A stretch of DNA of 64,000 nt, taken from positions 33,131,786-33,195,785 of the forward strand of contig OZ024724.1 in NCBI GenBank assembly GCA_964016875.1, given 5' to 3'. The position numbers were made by a program, and so were the translations under genes. Of this stretch, positions 19,178 through 29,796 are shown in pieces. How positions within the stretch are numbered: position 1 is the first letter of the stretch; every line of letters starts with the position of its first letter. The DNA is from Fallopia convolvulus. Lineage: Eukaryota; Streptophyta; Magnoliopsida; Caryophyllales; Polygonaceae. The notes under the pieces are model-generated. The model was not told where the DNA came from. It saw only the letters and a program-made list of their open reading frames with translations, and did not search any database.

Positions 19178-20806
19178 CCCTCTCTGAGAACCCGTTTTGC
19201 TTTTAATTTCGTTTATGTTTTTGTTTTCAGTGGATGCCAGCTGAAGGACGTCGAGTTGTCTCTAATCCAGTAGTTAACCCTGAACCCGAGTGATCCTTTC
19301 ACCACCGATTAAGAGAACGCAAAGCAATGGCTACCACTGAAGAGATGGCTCAGCAGATGGCTGCTCTCCAAAGACAGATGGAAGCATAGCTGATCGAGAC
19401 ACTGCAGTTGTTGAGGTTGAACGTGAGCGAGTGAACACTGCCCGTCTAAGAGAGCAATTGGATGCTTTTCCAAAGAATGCCCAGCAGTATATGCATCCAG
19501 AACTGAGGGTGCCAAAATCCGCCATCGTACTCCCTGAGATAGAGAAAGCTTTTGAGATCAAATCTCAATTCATATCCTTAATTAAAAGATCTCAATTTGA
19601 AGGGAAACTAATGAGTTCCCAATAGAACATATTAAGAACTTTATTGATTTATGTGACTCTATTGTTGTTGATAATGTCTCTTTAGAATATATTCAATTGA
19701 AAACTTTTAAGTGGTCCCTTGAAGTAAAGGCTCTGAGCTGGTTTGACAGCCTACCTCCTAGGTCGGTTAGGACGTGGAGAGCTTTGCATGACTTATTCAT
19801 GACCAAGTTCTTTCCTCCAGCCAAAACTACGGAGTTAAGGAAACGCATCACCTCCTACCACCAGCTGCCTAATGAGACCTTCGTGGAGACATGGGAGAGA
19901 TTCAAGGAGATGCTTAGACAATGCCCTACCCATGGGCAACCATAATATGTTCTCCAAGAGATCTTCTTCCAAGGGATCAATGCTGAAACAAAGAACCGCA
20001 TTAATCTGCACACTGCTTGCGAGTTCATTAAGATGGATCCCGAAGATGCATGGGCATTACTTGACAAACTCACCAATTAAGATGCCATGTATGGGACACG
20101 GCAGACGCCCCAACCACAAAGGAGACTCTACCATCCAAATACCGAGGTTGATTCCGATGTCAAAAACCAATTCTTGCAAGATGAAGTCAACTAACTAATG
20201 AAACAGGTAAGTTTTTTGAAAACCTCTCAACATTGTTTAGAATGTGGCTCTCATGCCTATAGTACATCTGTTTGCACTAAAATTGAGCATGTTAGAGCTG
20301 CTGAAACCTATGTTGATGCTAACTATATGAGAGGTCAATGCAGAGACCCGCCTAACAACTATGAAAGGAACAACAATTATCCTACCTGGGGAAGTTACAA
20401 TCAAAGTCAAGGCAATCCACCTCCACCACAAGAGAGAAAGCCTGCACCTTACAAACCTCTAGGCTATCAAGAGTCACCTTCATGGGTACAAGGGCTACAA
20501 GAGGGCATTAACGGAGTCCGCAATAAAGTTAATGTCGTCCAAAACGAGATCAGTGGAGTCCGTTTTGACCTAAAAGGTGTACAGGTACAATTAGGAGAGA
20601 TCTAAACATTGAGAAAAAGTGTAAATTCCGAATTTGGTAACCTTGTTGCACAGGTTCCCTGACCTCAAGAACAATTACCAGGCCATTCCAAAGAGAACCC
20701 GAGTGGACATATTGCAGCTATACACCTAAGGAGTGGGAAAGAGTTGCCAGATCGAGTCAAGCCTAAAAGTATTAAGCATGATAATGAAGATAACGCCCAA
20801 TCAAGC

Positions 20807-20961
20807 CCATTACCGACCCAACAAGGTCGATATCGAGGCTCAACCAGTCGTTACCGACCCCCAAAGGTCGATAACGGCCCCTCCAACCCAGTTAACTCTT
20901 CTGAACTGACCCCCATTCTCAAACACAAAGTCGTTATCGACCCCTATAGGGTCGTTAACGG
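20807..20961. promoter_or_regulatory. Cluster of six palindromic boxes in the gag-protease linker (element C)
   Basis: Four boxes in a row at 20807, 20827, 20848 and 20868 (spacings 20, 21, 20 bp), then TCGTTATCGA (20931-20940) with TCGTTAACGG (20952-20961; 21 bp). The regular phasing across four boxes is the clearest example in the window. Confidence 0.75.
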
Positions 20962-21683
20962 CCCTCCTTCTACATCGATCGACCCTCTTGTCGACTCGGT
21001 AGAACCTCGATTCGGGCCTCTTTCTACTCCAAGTCCGTCAAAGACTCTTCCTTTCCCGACTAAGAAAGCTAATGATGTTACGGAAGGAAAGTTTAGACGT
21101 TTTGTTAAAATTCTTTAAGGCTTAAATATTTCTATCCCATTCACCAAGGCCCTTAATGAAATGCCTGCGTACACTAAATTTTTAAAAAAGATCTTAAGCA
21201 GGAAGAGATCAATATCCGAGATGACTGACGAGGTTCGATCTGTAAAGCTCCCCGCGAAATTAGGCAATCCAGGTAAGTTTGCTATTTCCATTGGTATTGG
21301 ATCTCACCATTTCAAAGCATTATGTGATTTAGGTGCCAGTGCCAGTTTACTACCCCTCTTAATTTGGTCAAAAGCTAATATGGGACCATTGGAACCCATC
21401 AATATGAGGTTTTACATGGTGGACGGATCCTGTGTAAAGGCAACCGGAGTCGTTGAGGATGTCCTAGTTAAAGTTGGCAAATTCTTTGTCCCTAACGACT
21501 CCATTATTCTAGACATGCCAGAAGACTCTGTGGTGCCAATCATTCTTGGAAGACCATTCCTAGCCACCTCTGGGGCACGTGTTGATGTTAGGAAGGGACT
21601 CCTCACATTCGATATTGGAGAAGAGAAGTTCGAGTTTCGCTTCAATCCTGCTGTAAATGAGGCTGCTAAGATCTGTACCGGAG

Positions 21684-21884
21684 GGCCTACCGACCCACCA
21701 TGGATCGTTACCGACCCTTCTCTAAGCGCAGAAACAAGATAGTTCAAGGACATCGCACCTACCAAGGAGCCTACCGACCCCCCATGGGTCGGTAACGACC
21801 GATCCCTGAGGGAAAAACACGACACTGGAGGCGAAATCAGACCCATTACCGAGGCACTTCCTGACCCAGATAGGTCGGTAACGA
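21684..21884. promoter_or_regulatory. Box pairs after the protease domain (element C)
   Basis: Pairs 21684-21714 and 21768-21798 (both 21 bp) and 21843-21884 (32 bp, about three turns). Another pair sits in the non-coding tail at 22482-22513 (22 bp). Confidence 0.7.
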
Positions 21885-22216
21885 CTCACTACCCCTCAGT
21901 AACGACCCCTTCTCTTACATAAAAAGGTGAGTCTTCTTACTTTCATTCCATACTTTCTAATAAAGATTTATCCTTATACCCTCCTTCTACTTTTTCTACA
22001 TCCCATCCTATTATTAATGCTATGAAAGAGTCGAAGCCCCCTTGGTTTTAGGATTTACTGACCCTAATGTAGGAATTTCAATCATTCTTATTGATGATAG
22101 AGGACCAAATGTCTTGGAGAGAAGCTTTGAAGCTTTTCCATCTAAGTATGGGGTTTCTCTTGATCCCGACAAAGCTGGAAGGAAGTCGCCCTAATCCGCC
22201 AAGGTAAGTTTGTCAG

Positions 22217-22256
22217 GCTAACGACGTTAAAAATAGCGCTTATAGGAGGCAACCCA
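22217..22256 (+). other. Conserved post-protease box (element C copy)
   Basis: GCTAACGACGTTAAAAATAG followed by CGCTTATAGGAGGCAACC, 20 bp after the protease stop; near-identical to 1973-1933 in element A. Confidence 0.6.
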
Positions 22257-23210
22257 GTTGTTGTTTTTTTTGTTTTTGCTTTAGTTTTTGCTTTCATAGA
22301 TCTTTTTGCTAGCTTTCTTTGACTTGTTTTTAGGTTAGATTAGTGAAGTAGGGATAGAAGTTTTTCTAAAGTGACTTAGGTACAAAAAAAGAAGATGAAG
22401 GGCTACATCAAAGAAGAAAACAATTGAACATACTCGGTGCCAAATGCAATAACGAAGAAATTAGTGTGCAAGCAATTAGGTTCATTAACGACCCCCACCA
22501 GGATTGGTACCAACCCCTACAGAAATCTGAAAAATTCAAACTCCTCAGTGATCAATTGTTTCAAGCAGCTTCAGTTTTATTTTATGAGTTCCCTTTTGTT
22601 ATCCTCTTTATTCTTTTTATGTCTATAAACAGTGAGGACACTATTTGGTTTTAAGTATGGGGTGGGGGAAAAGTAAACTCAGTTTTTGTGTCTTTGTTTG
22701 TGTTTTGTGTTTTAGGATTAATAATATTCCACTTAGATGTTCTATGATATGATATAACTTGCTTGATCATGTAATTCCCTTAGCATGCCTAGAGAGCTTT
22801 GCTTGAATCATGTTGAAAAGTTGTTTTTATGTGAATACTTAACTTGTGATGAAATTGAGAACATATGATCTTAGGTAAAAGTGACTTAAGTCCAACAAAA
22901 ATCGCTACCTAGTGAGTTATTTTTGTCCTTATAGGGTGAACATAAAAAATCCCTCTTCTTTTCATGTGTGATTTTACTCTCCTTATGCATATTATCCTCT
23001 TGTCATTGATATGGTTATCTATTTCTTGAGGCCTTTATGAGATATTAGTTCATTGCATGTGAAATCATATGACGGAGAACATATTTGTTTTAAACCACTT
23101 TTTATCCTCTTTTTGAATTCAATTTGAGCCTTGAAGCCTTTTATTTTTAAGCTCCACAAAAATTATTCTCTAGCCAATGAAAGCTTGACCCTATCCGGGG
23201 ATTAGGACTT
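22257..23210 (+). other. Non-coding 3' tail of element C
   Basis: No convincing ORF. Contains a purine tract TAAGTATGGGGTGGGGG (about 22653-22669) like that of element B near 9550, and the segment shared with E (about 22880-23210). It ends abruptly at the solo LTR. Confidence 0.6.
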
Positions 23211-26200
23211 TGTAACACCCCGTCTTAACGTCGAGGCGCTACTCGGTAGTTGACCCTCTCGGGCACTACCAAAACTAGTTTGACAACTAAACATCTGGAC
23301 CTTGCAACTTGGGCATGACCAGAAAACGAATTTAAATCATCCAACTATATTTTTTTTAAAACATATCTGTACAATGTCATGCAAGAGATCCCAACAACTG
23401 CAACAAACCATAAACAACCTGACAACCCACATAAGTCAGCAAAAAGAGAAAACATCCAAAACCGTAACTAAAGACTAAACCAGAACACCCAAACCACTCT
23501 AGCACCTAATGACACGCGCGACAAGATCCACTGCAACATCCTGCCTAGGCTCCAACACGGGACCTGTAGAAGTACCTGGAACTGAAAAATAAAATTCCCA
23601 GAGTGGTCAGCTAATATCCTATGCAAGCTAGATAACAAGCGGCAATAGTAAGACGTTTGAAAACAATAATTATCCAACAACTTAACCTGCATCAATTGAA
23701 TAGATCAAAACATTTCCAATACACATACTAACAAAATAACAACGACAAAGTAAAACATTTGAAAACAATAACTAACAATTCGACATTCAACAAGTGAAAG
23801 GAAACACAACGAAACCAATAATTCTTCAAACATACCAACAATCTAAATGACAAGAGACAAAAGTGAAGCATTTGAAACAATAACCAAGAACTCAACTAGC
23901 AAGTGAAAGGAAACACAACGACCAAACAATTCATCAGACATACCAACAACTCACAAGCCAGAACCAACCAAGCAACCACATATAAACACAAGCAAAAGTC
24001 ATTCACAAACCTATTTGGAAATGCAATTCTTCCTCCCACCGACCACCGTTGCATTCCAATCTACGACGCTAACTCACCTGTGCCCGAGTGCAGAGGTAGG
24101 CCCTCTCACTTTCCATATATGGCATCCTTCCAACCCCTGGTCAAGCCTCCACTGGAGCACTTGCCAAAAACCAAGCAATTAATTTTTATTTTTGAAGGGG
24201 CCCGGCTGACACACGACCATGGCTAGATGCCTCTTCGCCACCGACAATCATCGCACATGATCGTGTCGGTTACGCTGCCAGCATAGAGAAAACGACACCA
24301 TTTCTTTTACGAGAAAACATTTGGAATGAAAAGCGCATCACATCATGCAAGAAAACATTTCACAAGGGAAAATATACATTCGGGACTAATTCCCAAAACC
24401 AATCTCACAATCACGGCATGAAATCTAACAAGACTAGAATAAAGCCGAGCAAGTCGAGAACGACTTACTTGGAAGGCGATCCTCGAATGGAGTAAGAAAT
24501 GCGTCGATACTACAAACCTACGAATTATAACGTTCACGGTTAATCAACTAACCGCGAAGAGTATCTTTCGATTCTAGGCAAGCACAACTATAGTGGCTTC
24601 GCCAAGTGCGATCCACCATGCTCTCATGTTATCCACAAAACGGCTTGACTCGATCTTATTATTTTTAACCATCATTCAACGTGACAAACTTGAGAGCAAA
24701 CATCAAAGAATTTCCTACATACGAAGATTTCCATAACTTCCAATGCCATGAAAGTGGAAGCCCAAGGTATCTAATTCGAGTCCAAGTTCTAAAATTATAA
24801 CACTAGGTCCCAAATCTTTCGCTCAAAGCAAAACCAAAACCAAGTGAGTTCTACCAAGTAACAAAATGACTGAGACTAACATACGTCCTATTCGAAACCC
24901 CTAATGCTACTCACAACCTAGGGAGGATTAAACCACACAAACTCGAAATCCGTTCACCTGCACACAAACATCAATATCTCACTCACTCTCAAACCCGATT
25001 CAAATTAAAACTTTTAATTCATATCGGCAAGAGACATAACTAGTCTTTTACTTCAATCAAACAAAATTCCACTACAACCATTCACACTCATTCAAGCCAA
25101 CTTATTCTCAAATTCAACAAACTATTGCCATAAAAGAATCAGACCAAAATACAATCATTAAACCACATTGGAACAAAACCGAATCATCATCTTACACCAT
25201 ATAATTCAAAGATCCAAATTAATATATAATTTAGTAACACAATTTACACTCAAACAAGTGCAAGAATTTCAACAGCAATTCATAACCTCAAACACGTTAG
25301 CTATGCTGATTACACCCAAACAATTGCAACCATAATTAATTAAGTGAAGGCAATAACAAAAGGGCAAATCTCCACCTTTAACAAAACAGGAATGGCGGTC
25401 CAAGAGATCAGTTAGGCTTGTTTGAGGTTACGGGCAGAAAGCAGAGTCGATCGTGGTTGGTGGTCGAGATCTGATTTAGTGACTTAGGCTCAGAAAGTCA
25501 AAAGCTAAGGCGTTGTTGCACTGTGGCCGGACTCGTGGGTGAGGCGCGCGAAGCCGGGGCAATCTCGCAGTGTGGGTTCGAGCCAAGATCGCCGGCGAAC
25601 CAAGGTGGTTCGGAGCGTCGCCAATGACAAGGATCGAATGTCTTGTTGATGGGCCGAAGGATTTCGATTTGTGGGTCCTCGAGCGGCCACCGAACTCCTC
25701 TTCAACGCGGATATCGACGACGACCGCGACTCCAAACCAGTGAGCGCAGCTGTGCTTCTCTCGTGTACGTCAGCGCATAATCCACGAGCCTGGTTCACTC
25801 GAACGGTGGCAACACGAATCTAGTACTGAGATCTGCGACGATCTCGTGCCTCTCGAGCGACACCAGTGTTGTAGTCTCAATCCGGTGGCGCGAACGGACG
25901 ATAGAATGAGGGCGGAACGAGGACGGAATTGTGGTCAAGTGGTGGTTGTGTGACTGCCAACCCACACTAGCTTGAGATATCAGTAAGAGAAGGAAGGAAA
26001 CGAGAGTGATAGGTGTAGATTGGCCGGCGGTGAATTTGACCTGATGAGCGGCGCTTCACACCCTAAAGAAAGGAGGGAGGGGATAAACTCGGGCAAGTGT
26101 AGTTTAGCAAATGAGTAGTAAAAATGGGTTTGGGTCTCTATTATTGGGCTTTTCGGCCCAAATGACAAAGAAAGGTGAGCTTGGACTAACATGAGAAGTT

Positions 26201-26231
26201 ATCGGTTTTTTTCTTAAACCCGAGTGTTACA
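23211..26231 (-). repeat. Tekay/Del-like solo LTR (about 3.0 kb)
   Basis: Edges TGTAACACCCCG and CGAGTGTTACA form the short inverted termini of this LTR family. Orientation is minus: the block at about 24080-24200 is the reverse complement of the D LTR near 34900-35020. The last kilobase is GC-richer, as in other U3/R regions of this type. There is no internal domain. The flanking 5-mers GACTT and ATCTT do not match, and the flanks are non-adjacent parts of element C, so a deletion or rearrangement accompanied or followed insertion. Confidence 0.75.
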
Positions 26232-26472
26232 ATCTTTTTATCCCATATCTTTATATTATTAGATAGTTTTAGGAGATATATCTTTTAGAAATTTATTTTC
26301 TTATAGATAGCTTTAGTTTCTCTATAAATACCCTTGTCTAGCTTTAGTTTTCTTATCCCACAATTAACCTAGTTTAGAGGGAAGAGAGAGAGTAGGCATG
26401 AGATAGAGAGAGGGACGAGTTTTGGAGTTACTTGAAGAACAAGTTTGTCTTGGATTCGGTTCTAAGCTTTTA
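26232..26472 (+). repeat. Element C 3' LTR, left part
   Basis: Matches the 5' LTR from about 18066 (TTTTTATCCCATATCTTTAT onwards), including the TATA box at 26321-26332. Interrupted at 26472/26473 by Helitron H1; continues at 28776. Confidence 0.8.
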
Positions 26473-26744
26473 CTAGTTATACTCGTCGTGCCATGCACGA
26501 CTATGTTTCGGTATTGTATAGATATTAAATAAAAATATAATATAAAAATTGAGTCTGGTTTAGGTGCAAATGGCCGCTCAGGTGCGAAATAAGAAAGAAC
26601 AAGAGTCATTGGATCAAGAAAAATCAAAGGCGCTGATCATGTCACTTAAAAAGGGGGAAAAACGGCACGGGCGAATTTTTGGTGAATTATTCGAATATTT
26701 TTCAAAAAACCGGAAAGAGGACACGCGCCTAGATTGTTCATCAA

Positions 26745-27090
26745 AAATGTGGATTTGTTCATCAGTACTATGGATTTGTTCATCAATATTATGGATTTGT
26801 TCATCAACAATGTGGATTTGTTCATCAACACTGTGGCATACTTGTTCATTGGTTTTGACATATTTGTTCATTGGTTTGTGCATATTTGTTCATTAGTAAC
26901 ATCAATTTGTTCATTGGTTTATGCATATTTGTTCATTGATAGATGCATATTTTTCATTGTTATATTCATATTGTTCATTGTTTTTGGCATATTTGTTCAT
27001 CGGTTTGTGCATATTTGTTCATTGGTTAATGCATATTTGTCCATGCCTTTTCATATAATTGTTCATTGCTAAATGCATGTTTGTTCATTC
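26745..27090 (+). repeat. Forward ATTTGTTCAT array in M1
   Basis: Consecutive copies of TTTGTTCATC/TTTGTTCATT with 21-22 bp period and variable spacer (CAACAATGTGG, GGTTTTGACATA). Long frames here are a by-product of the period being close to a multiple of three. Confidence 0.85.
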
Positions 27091-27399
27091 GTAACCTCTT
27101 AGCATACACCATATTATTGCAAAGTAAAATTCTTTATCTATTATTCTTTGTATTCAAGTTTCTAAATCGTACTTATCTTGTTTAGGTATTATATTGAGCA
27201 CTTCATTCGTATTGACAAGTTAGTCTTAAAACACTTCATTCGTATTATCCTTTGCATTCAAGATAGCCTTAAAAGCACAAAATAAATACAAAAAATGCAC
27301 AAATAGATAGTCCTAAATGTACAAGTTGATGGTATTAATAGTCCTAAATGTACAAATTGATGGTATTAACACATAAACATAAGTATATTTCTATTCACA

Positions 27400-27735
27400 A
27401 ATAGGATATATCAATGAACAAACAAAGTTATATCAATGTACAATAGAAGTATATCAATTAACAAATATGGGTATATCAATGAACAAATAATGGTATATCA
27501 ATGAACAAACAAGGTTATATCAATGAACAAATATTGGTATATCGAAATTAATTTTATGTGCATCAAAAACTATATAATATTGTATTCATACATATAAATA
27601 AGGTTAAAAAATAAAAATTAAAAAGTTCAAAATCGATGAACATTGTTATCAAAAACTCGATGTACAATTAGTTAGTATTGATGAACAATTCGTCAATATT
27701 GATGAACAAATCGCTAGTATTGATGAACAAATTGG
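27400..27735 (-). repeat. Reversed ATTTGTTCAT array in M1
   Basis: Copies of ATGAACAAAT separated by spacers such as ATATCA and ATGGGTATATCA; mirror orientation to the left array. Confidence 0.8.
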
Positions 27736-28775
27736 GCGCGTCTCATAAAAACATATTTTTCGAAAAATTCGTGAATATTACGGGAAAAATTCGTCTGTGT
27801 CGTATTTTATTGAAAAATAAACGAATAATACGGGAAAAATTCGCTCATGTCGTATTATTTTTTTCAAATAAATGTTTAATCAAGGACATTGATTTTTTGT
27901 AAGGAACGAACGAGATTTATTCTCAATTCTCACTTGGGCGCCCATTCGCACGTAACTCTTCCCTATAAAAATTAATGTAAGTAGTTTATCGCTTGTATAA
28001 TGTACAATTTTTTTATTTTTTTGAATCGAATAAAAAAAATTAAATATAATTATTAATTTTAATGTTTAGAATAAAAAAGATTATTATGGTAAAATAATAT
28101 ACATTTCTCATTTTTTCTTGATGATATCTCATAGATATTTAATTAAGAAAAGATAGCATATGAATAAAAAATATTTTTATATATTAGAATATGGAAGAGA
28201 TAAGATTTATATAAAACAATAATTAAATTAATAAATAAGACATAATAAAATATGAAAATAAAGCTAAAAATAATTTATTTATAGAAAATAATTTATTTTC
28301 ATTTAAGGTGGGGCCAAACACATTTTGTGGCTCGATAAAGTAAAGATTAGATAAGATGAAATATTATATTTTTTATTACTATCTATGTACCTTAATTTAG
28401 AGATTGTCAAATATTTCAATATATCTAATCTATGAAATATTATATTACCTATTTTTATTATTTTTAAACATTATAATTATTTATTATTATAAAAAAACAT
28501 ATATATCTATAAATAAATTCATGAAAAGATATCATATTAAAAGATAAAATATATTTATACTTATTTTAAAATATTTTAAATTTGTTATCTTTAATTTTAA
28601 ATATTTGTATAAGGAAGTTTTCAAAACATATTGTTATACTAAATAGATATTTGTTTGATGTTAAAGATAGATCGTGAAAAGATATTAAGAATAAAAACTA
28701 ATTTTGTAAATATGAGGTGGGGCCGGAATCGTTGTGGTGACTCGAAAAGGTATAGCTTTAATATATAGTTATAGA

Positions 28776-29360
28776 TTTAATTAATTTAGTTGTTTTTAAT
28801 TATGATTAGTGAGTAGTCTCTTCTCTCTAAGGTTGGGGTTAAACCCAACAATGGTTATGTATGCTTGTCTTTGATCATGTTTTGATTGTTTTTATCATGA
28901 AGCTATCTCTTGTTCTTAACTCCTTGAAACGAAAGTTGAAAGGAAATTTCTCGTTCATAGTTGAAGCGAAACCGGAAACCTTGAATCAGAATAGTCAATT
29001 AGGATTTTGAAACGAAAGTTGATCAATCCTAGTTGAAGTAGAAGAGATAGATAGTAAAGTTTATTAATTTGGCAAAAGTTAGTTAATTTAATTGCTTAGT
29101 TAACGAAAGTTGACAACTTTATATGATTAATGCATGATCTACATGTTTCATTAACCTTTGCATGCATAATTATTGTTGTGGGGATACCAAAACCTTAGAT
29201 TTTCTCTCTCTCTTGATAAAAACTCTTACTTTGTTGATTACTTGCGCCCTAAGTAAGAACAAAACTTGATACTGACTTTCTCCCGTGGACGAACTTGACT
29301 TCGCTATACACAGCGAGTTTTAATTATAAATTTATTTGTTGTCAAGAAACCCTTTCAACA
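28776..29360 (+). repeat. Element C 3' LTR, right part
   Basis: Continues the LTR after H1 and ends GAAACCCTTTCAACA, equivalent to the 5' LTR end at 18889. No target duplication can be tested because the 5' start of C is lost. Confidence 0.8.
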
Positions 29361-29796
29361 AGGACTATTTTTATTGTCTTCAATATTGTGTGTTTCAGTC
29401 ATCTTTCTTATATTAATTAATTTCCGTTATTCTATATATACACACACACATAAACAAAAATCAAATCCACTAATATATATTTTAATAGAAGTGGCTCAGT
29501 GCTTTGATTAGAGTGCTTAATTATTATCAAAGTATACATATATCTATTACACCAACAATTAATCAATATATATCTTCTAAACCTGAAGCACTTTTGAGCA
29601 GATTCATCATTATGAATTTATATTCCAGTCAACCTATTTTTAGTAATGATTTTTTAATAAATTATTTATTATGTAATTCTATTACCTTATGCAATTTCCA
29701 ATTTTATTCACTCACCTTACTTAATATATTTTTTTCAATTTTATATGAGATGGATTCATTATGAATTTATATCCCAGTCAACCTATTTTTATCAAA
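29361..29796. other. AT-rich spacer with a 149-bp tandem duplication
   Basis: No gene seen. A 149-bp unit starting CATTATGAATTTATAT occurs at 29608-29756 and again from 29757; the second copy is interrupted by MULE M2 and resumes at 31146. Confidence 0.6.

Larger units (their letters stand above)
19327..22194 (+). pseudogene. gag-pro: Gag-protease pseudogene of element C
   Basis: Collinear with the intact gene of A but broken by a frameshift near 19385 and many stops, often where A has Gln, Arg or Trp codons (for example TAA at 19943 after THGQP, at 20078, 20191 and 20603). Recognisable pieces: MATTEEMAQQM start; QYMHPELRVP; KFFPPAKTTELRKRI; WERFKEMLRQCPTHG; CCHC knuckle CLECGSHAYSTSVC (near 20237); protease CDLGASASLLP (near 21330) and PIILGRPFLATSGA (near 21540). 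The linker encodes clustered box pairs (20807-20961) and the post-protease tail more (21684-21884). No RT, RNase H or integrase follows. Confidence 0.85.
26551..27963. mobile_element. MULE M1: 1.4-kb non-autonomous Mutator-like element
   Basis: Flanked by a perfect 10-bp duplication TATAAAAATT (26541-26550 and 27964-27973). The ends share a degenerate TIR (left GAGTC...GGTGCGAAATAAGAA; right, reversed, GAGTTACGTGCGAATGGGCG). The right end has about six extra terminal bases (GGGAA...). It encodes nothing convincing; it holds a forward array of TTTGTTCAT (about 26745-27090) and a reversed array of ATGAACAAAT (about 27400-27735), so the two arrays face inwards. Related to M2 and M3. Confidence 0.85.
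26473..28775 (-). mobile_element. Helitron H1 (non-autonomous) inserted in the element C LTR
   Basis: On the minus strand it starts TCTATAACTATATATTAAAG (28775) and ends with a GTCGTGC...GCACGAC hairpin, GAGTATAA and CTAG (26473), the canonical TC...hairpin...CTRR Helitron ends, between A and T with no target duplication. Joining the flanks (26472 to 28776) restores the uninterrupted LTR sequence seen near 18305, which confirms the boundaries. Without the nested MULE M1 it is about 0.9 kb of AT-rich DNA with no RepHel gene. It contains the GGTGGGGCC...GTGGTGACTCG box (near 28712) shared with the other Helitron-derived repeats. Confidence 0.85.
17683..29360 (+). mobile_element. Element C: decayed gag-protease Athila-like retrotransposon with nested insertions
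   Basis: Order: 5'-truncated LTR (about 17683-18889), degenerate PBS, leader, gag-protease pseudogene (19327-22194), conserved box, non-coding tail to 23210, then a solo LTR of another family (23211-26231), then the 3' LTR from an internal position (26232-26472 and 28776-29360), split by Helitron H1. The end of the tail and the first part of the 3' LTR are missing at the solo-LTR junction. Like A it has no polymerase. Excluding H1, the 3' LTR remnant (826 bp) matches the corresponding 824 bp of the 5' LTR. Confidence 0.75.
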
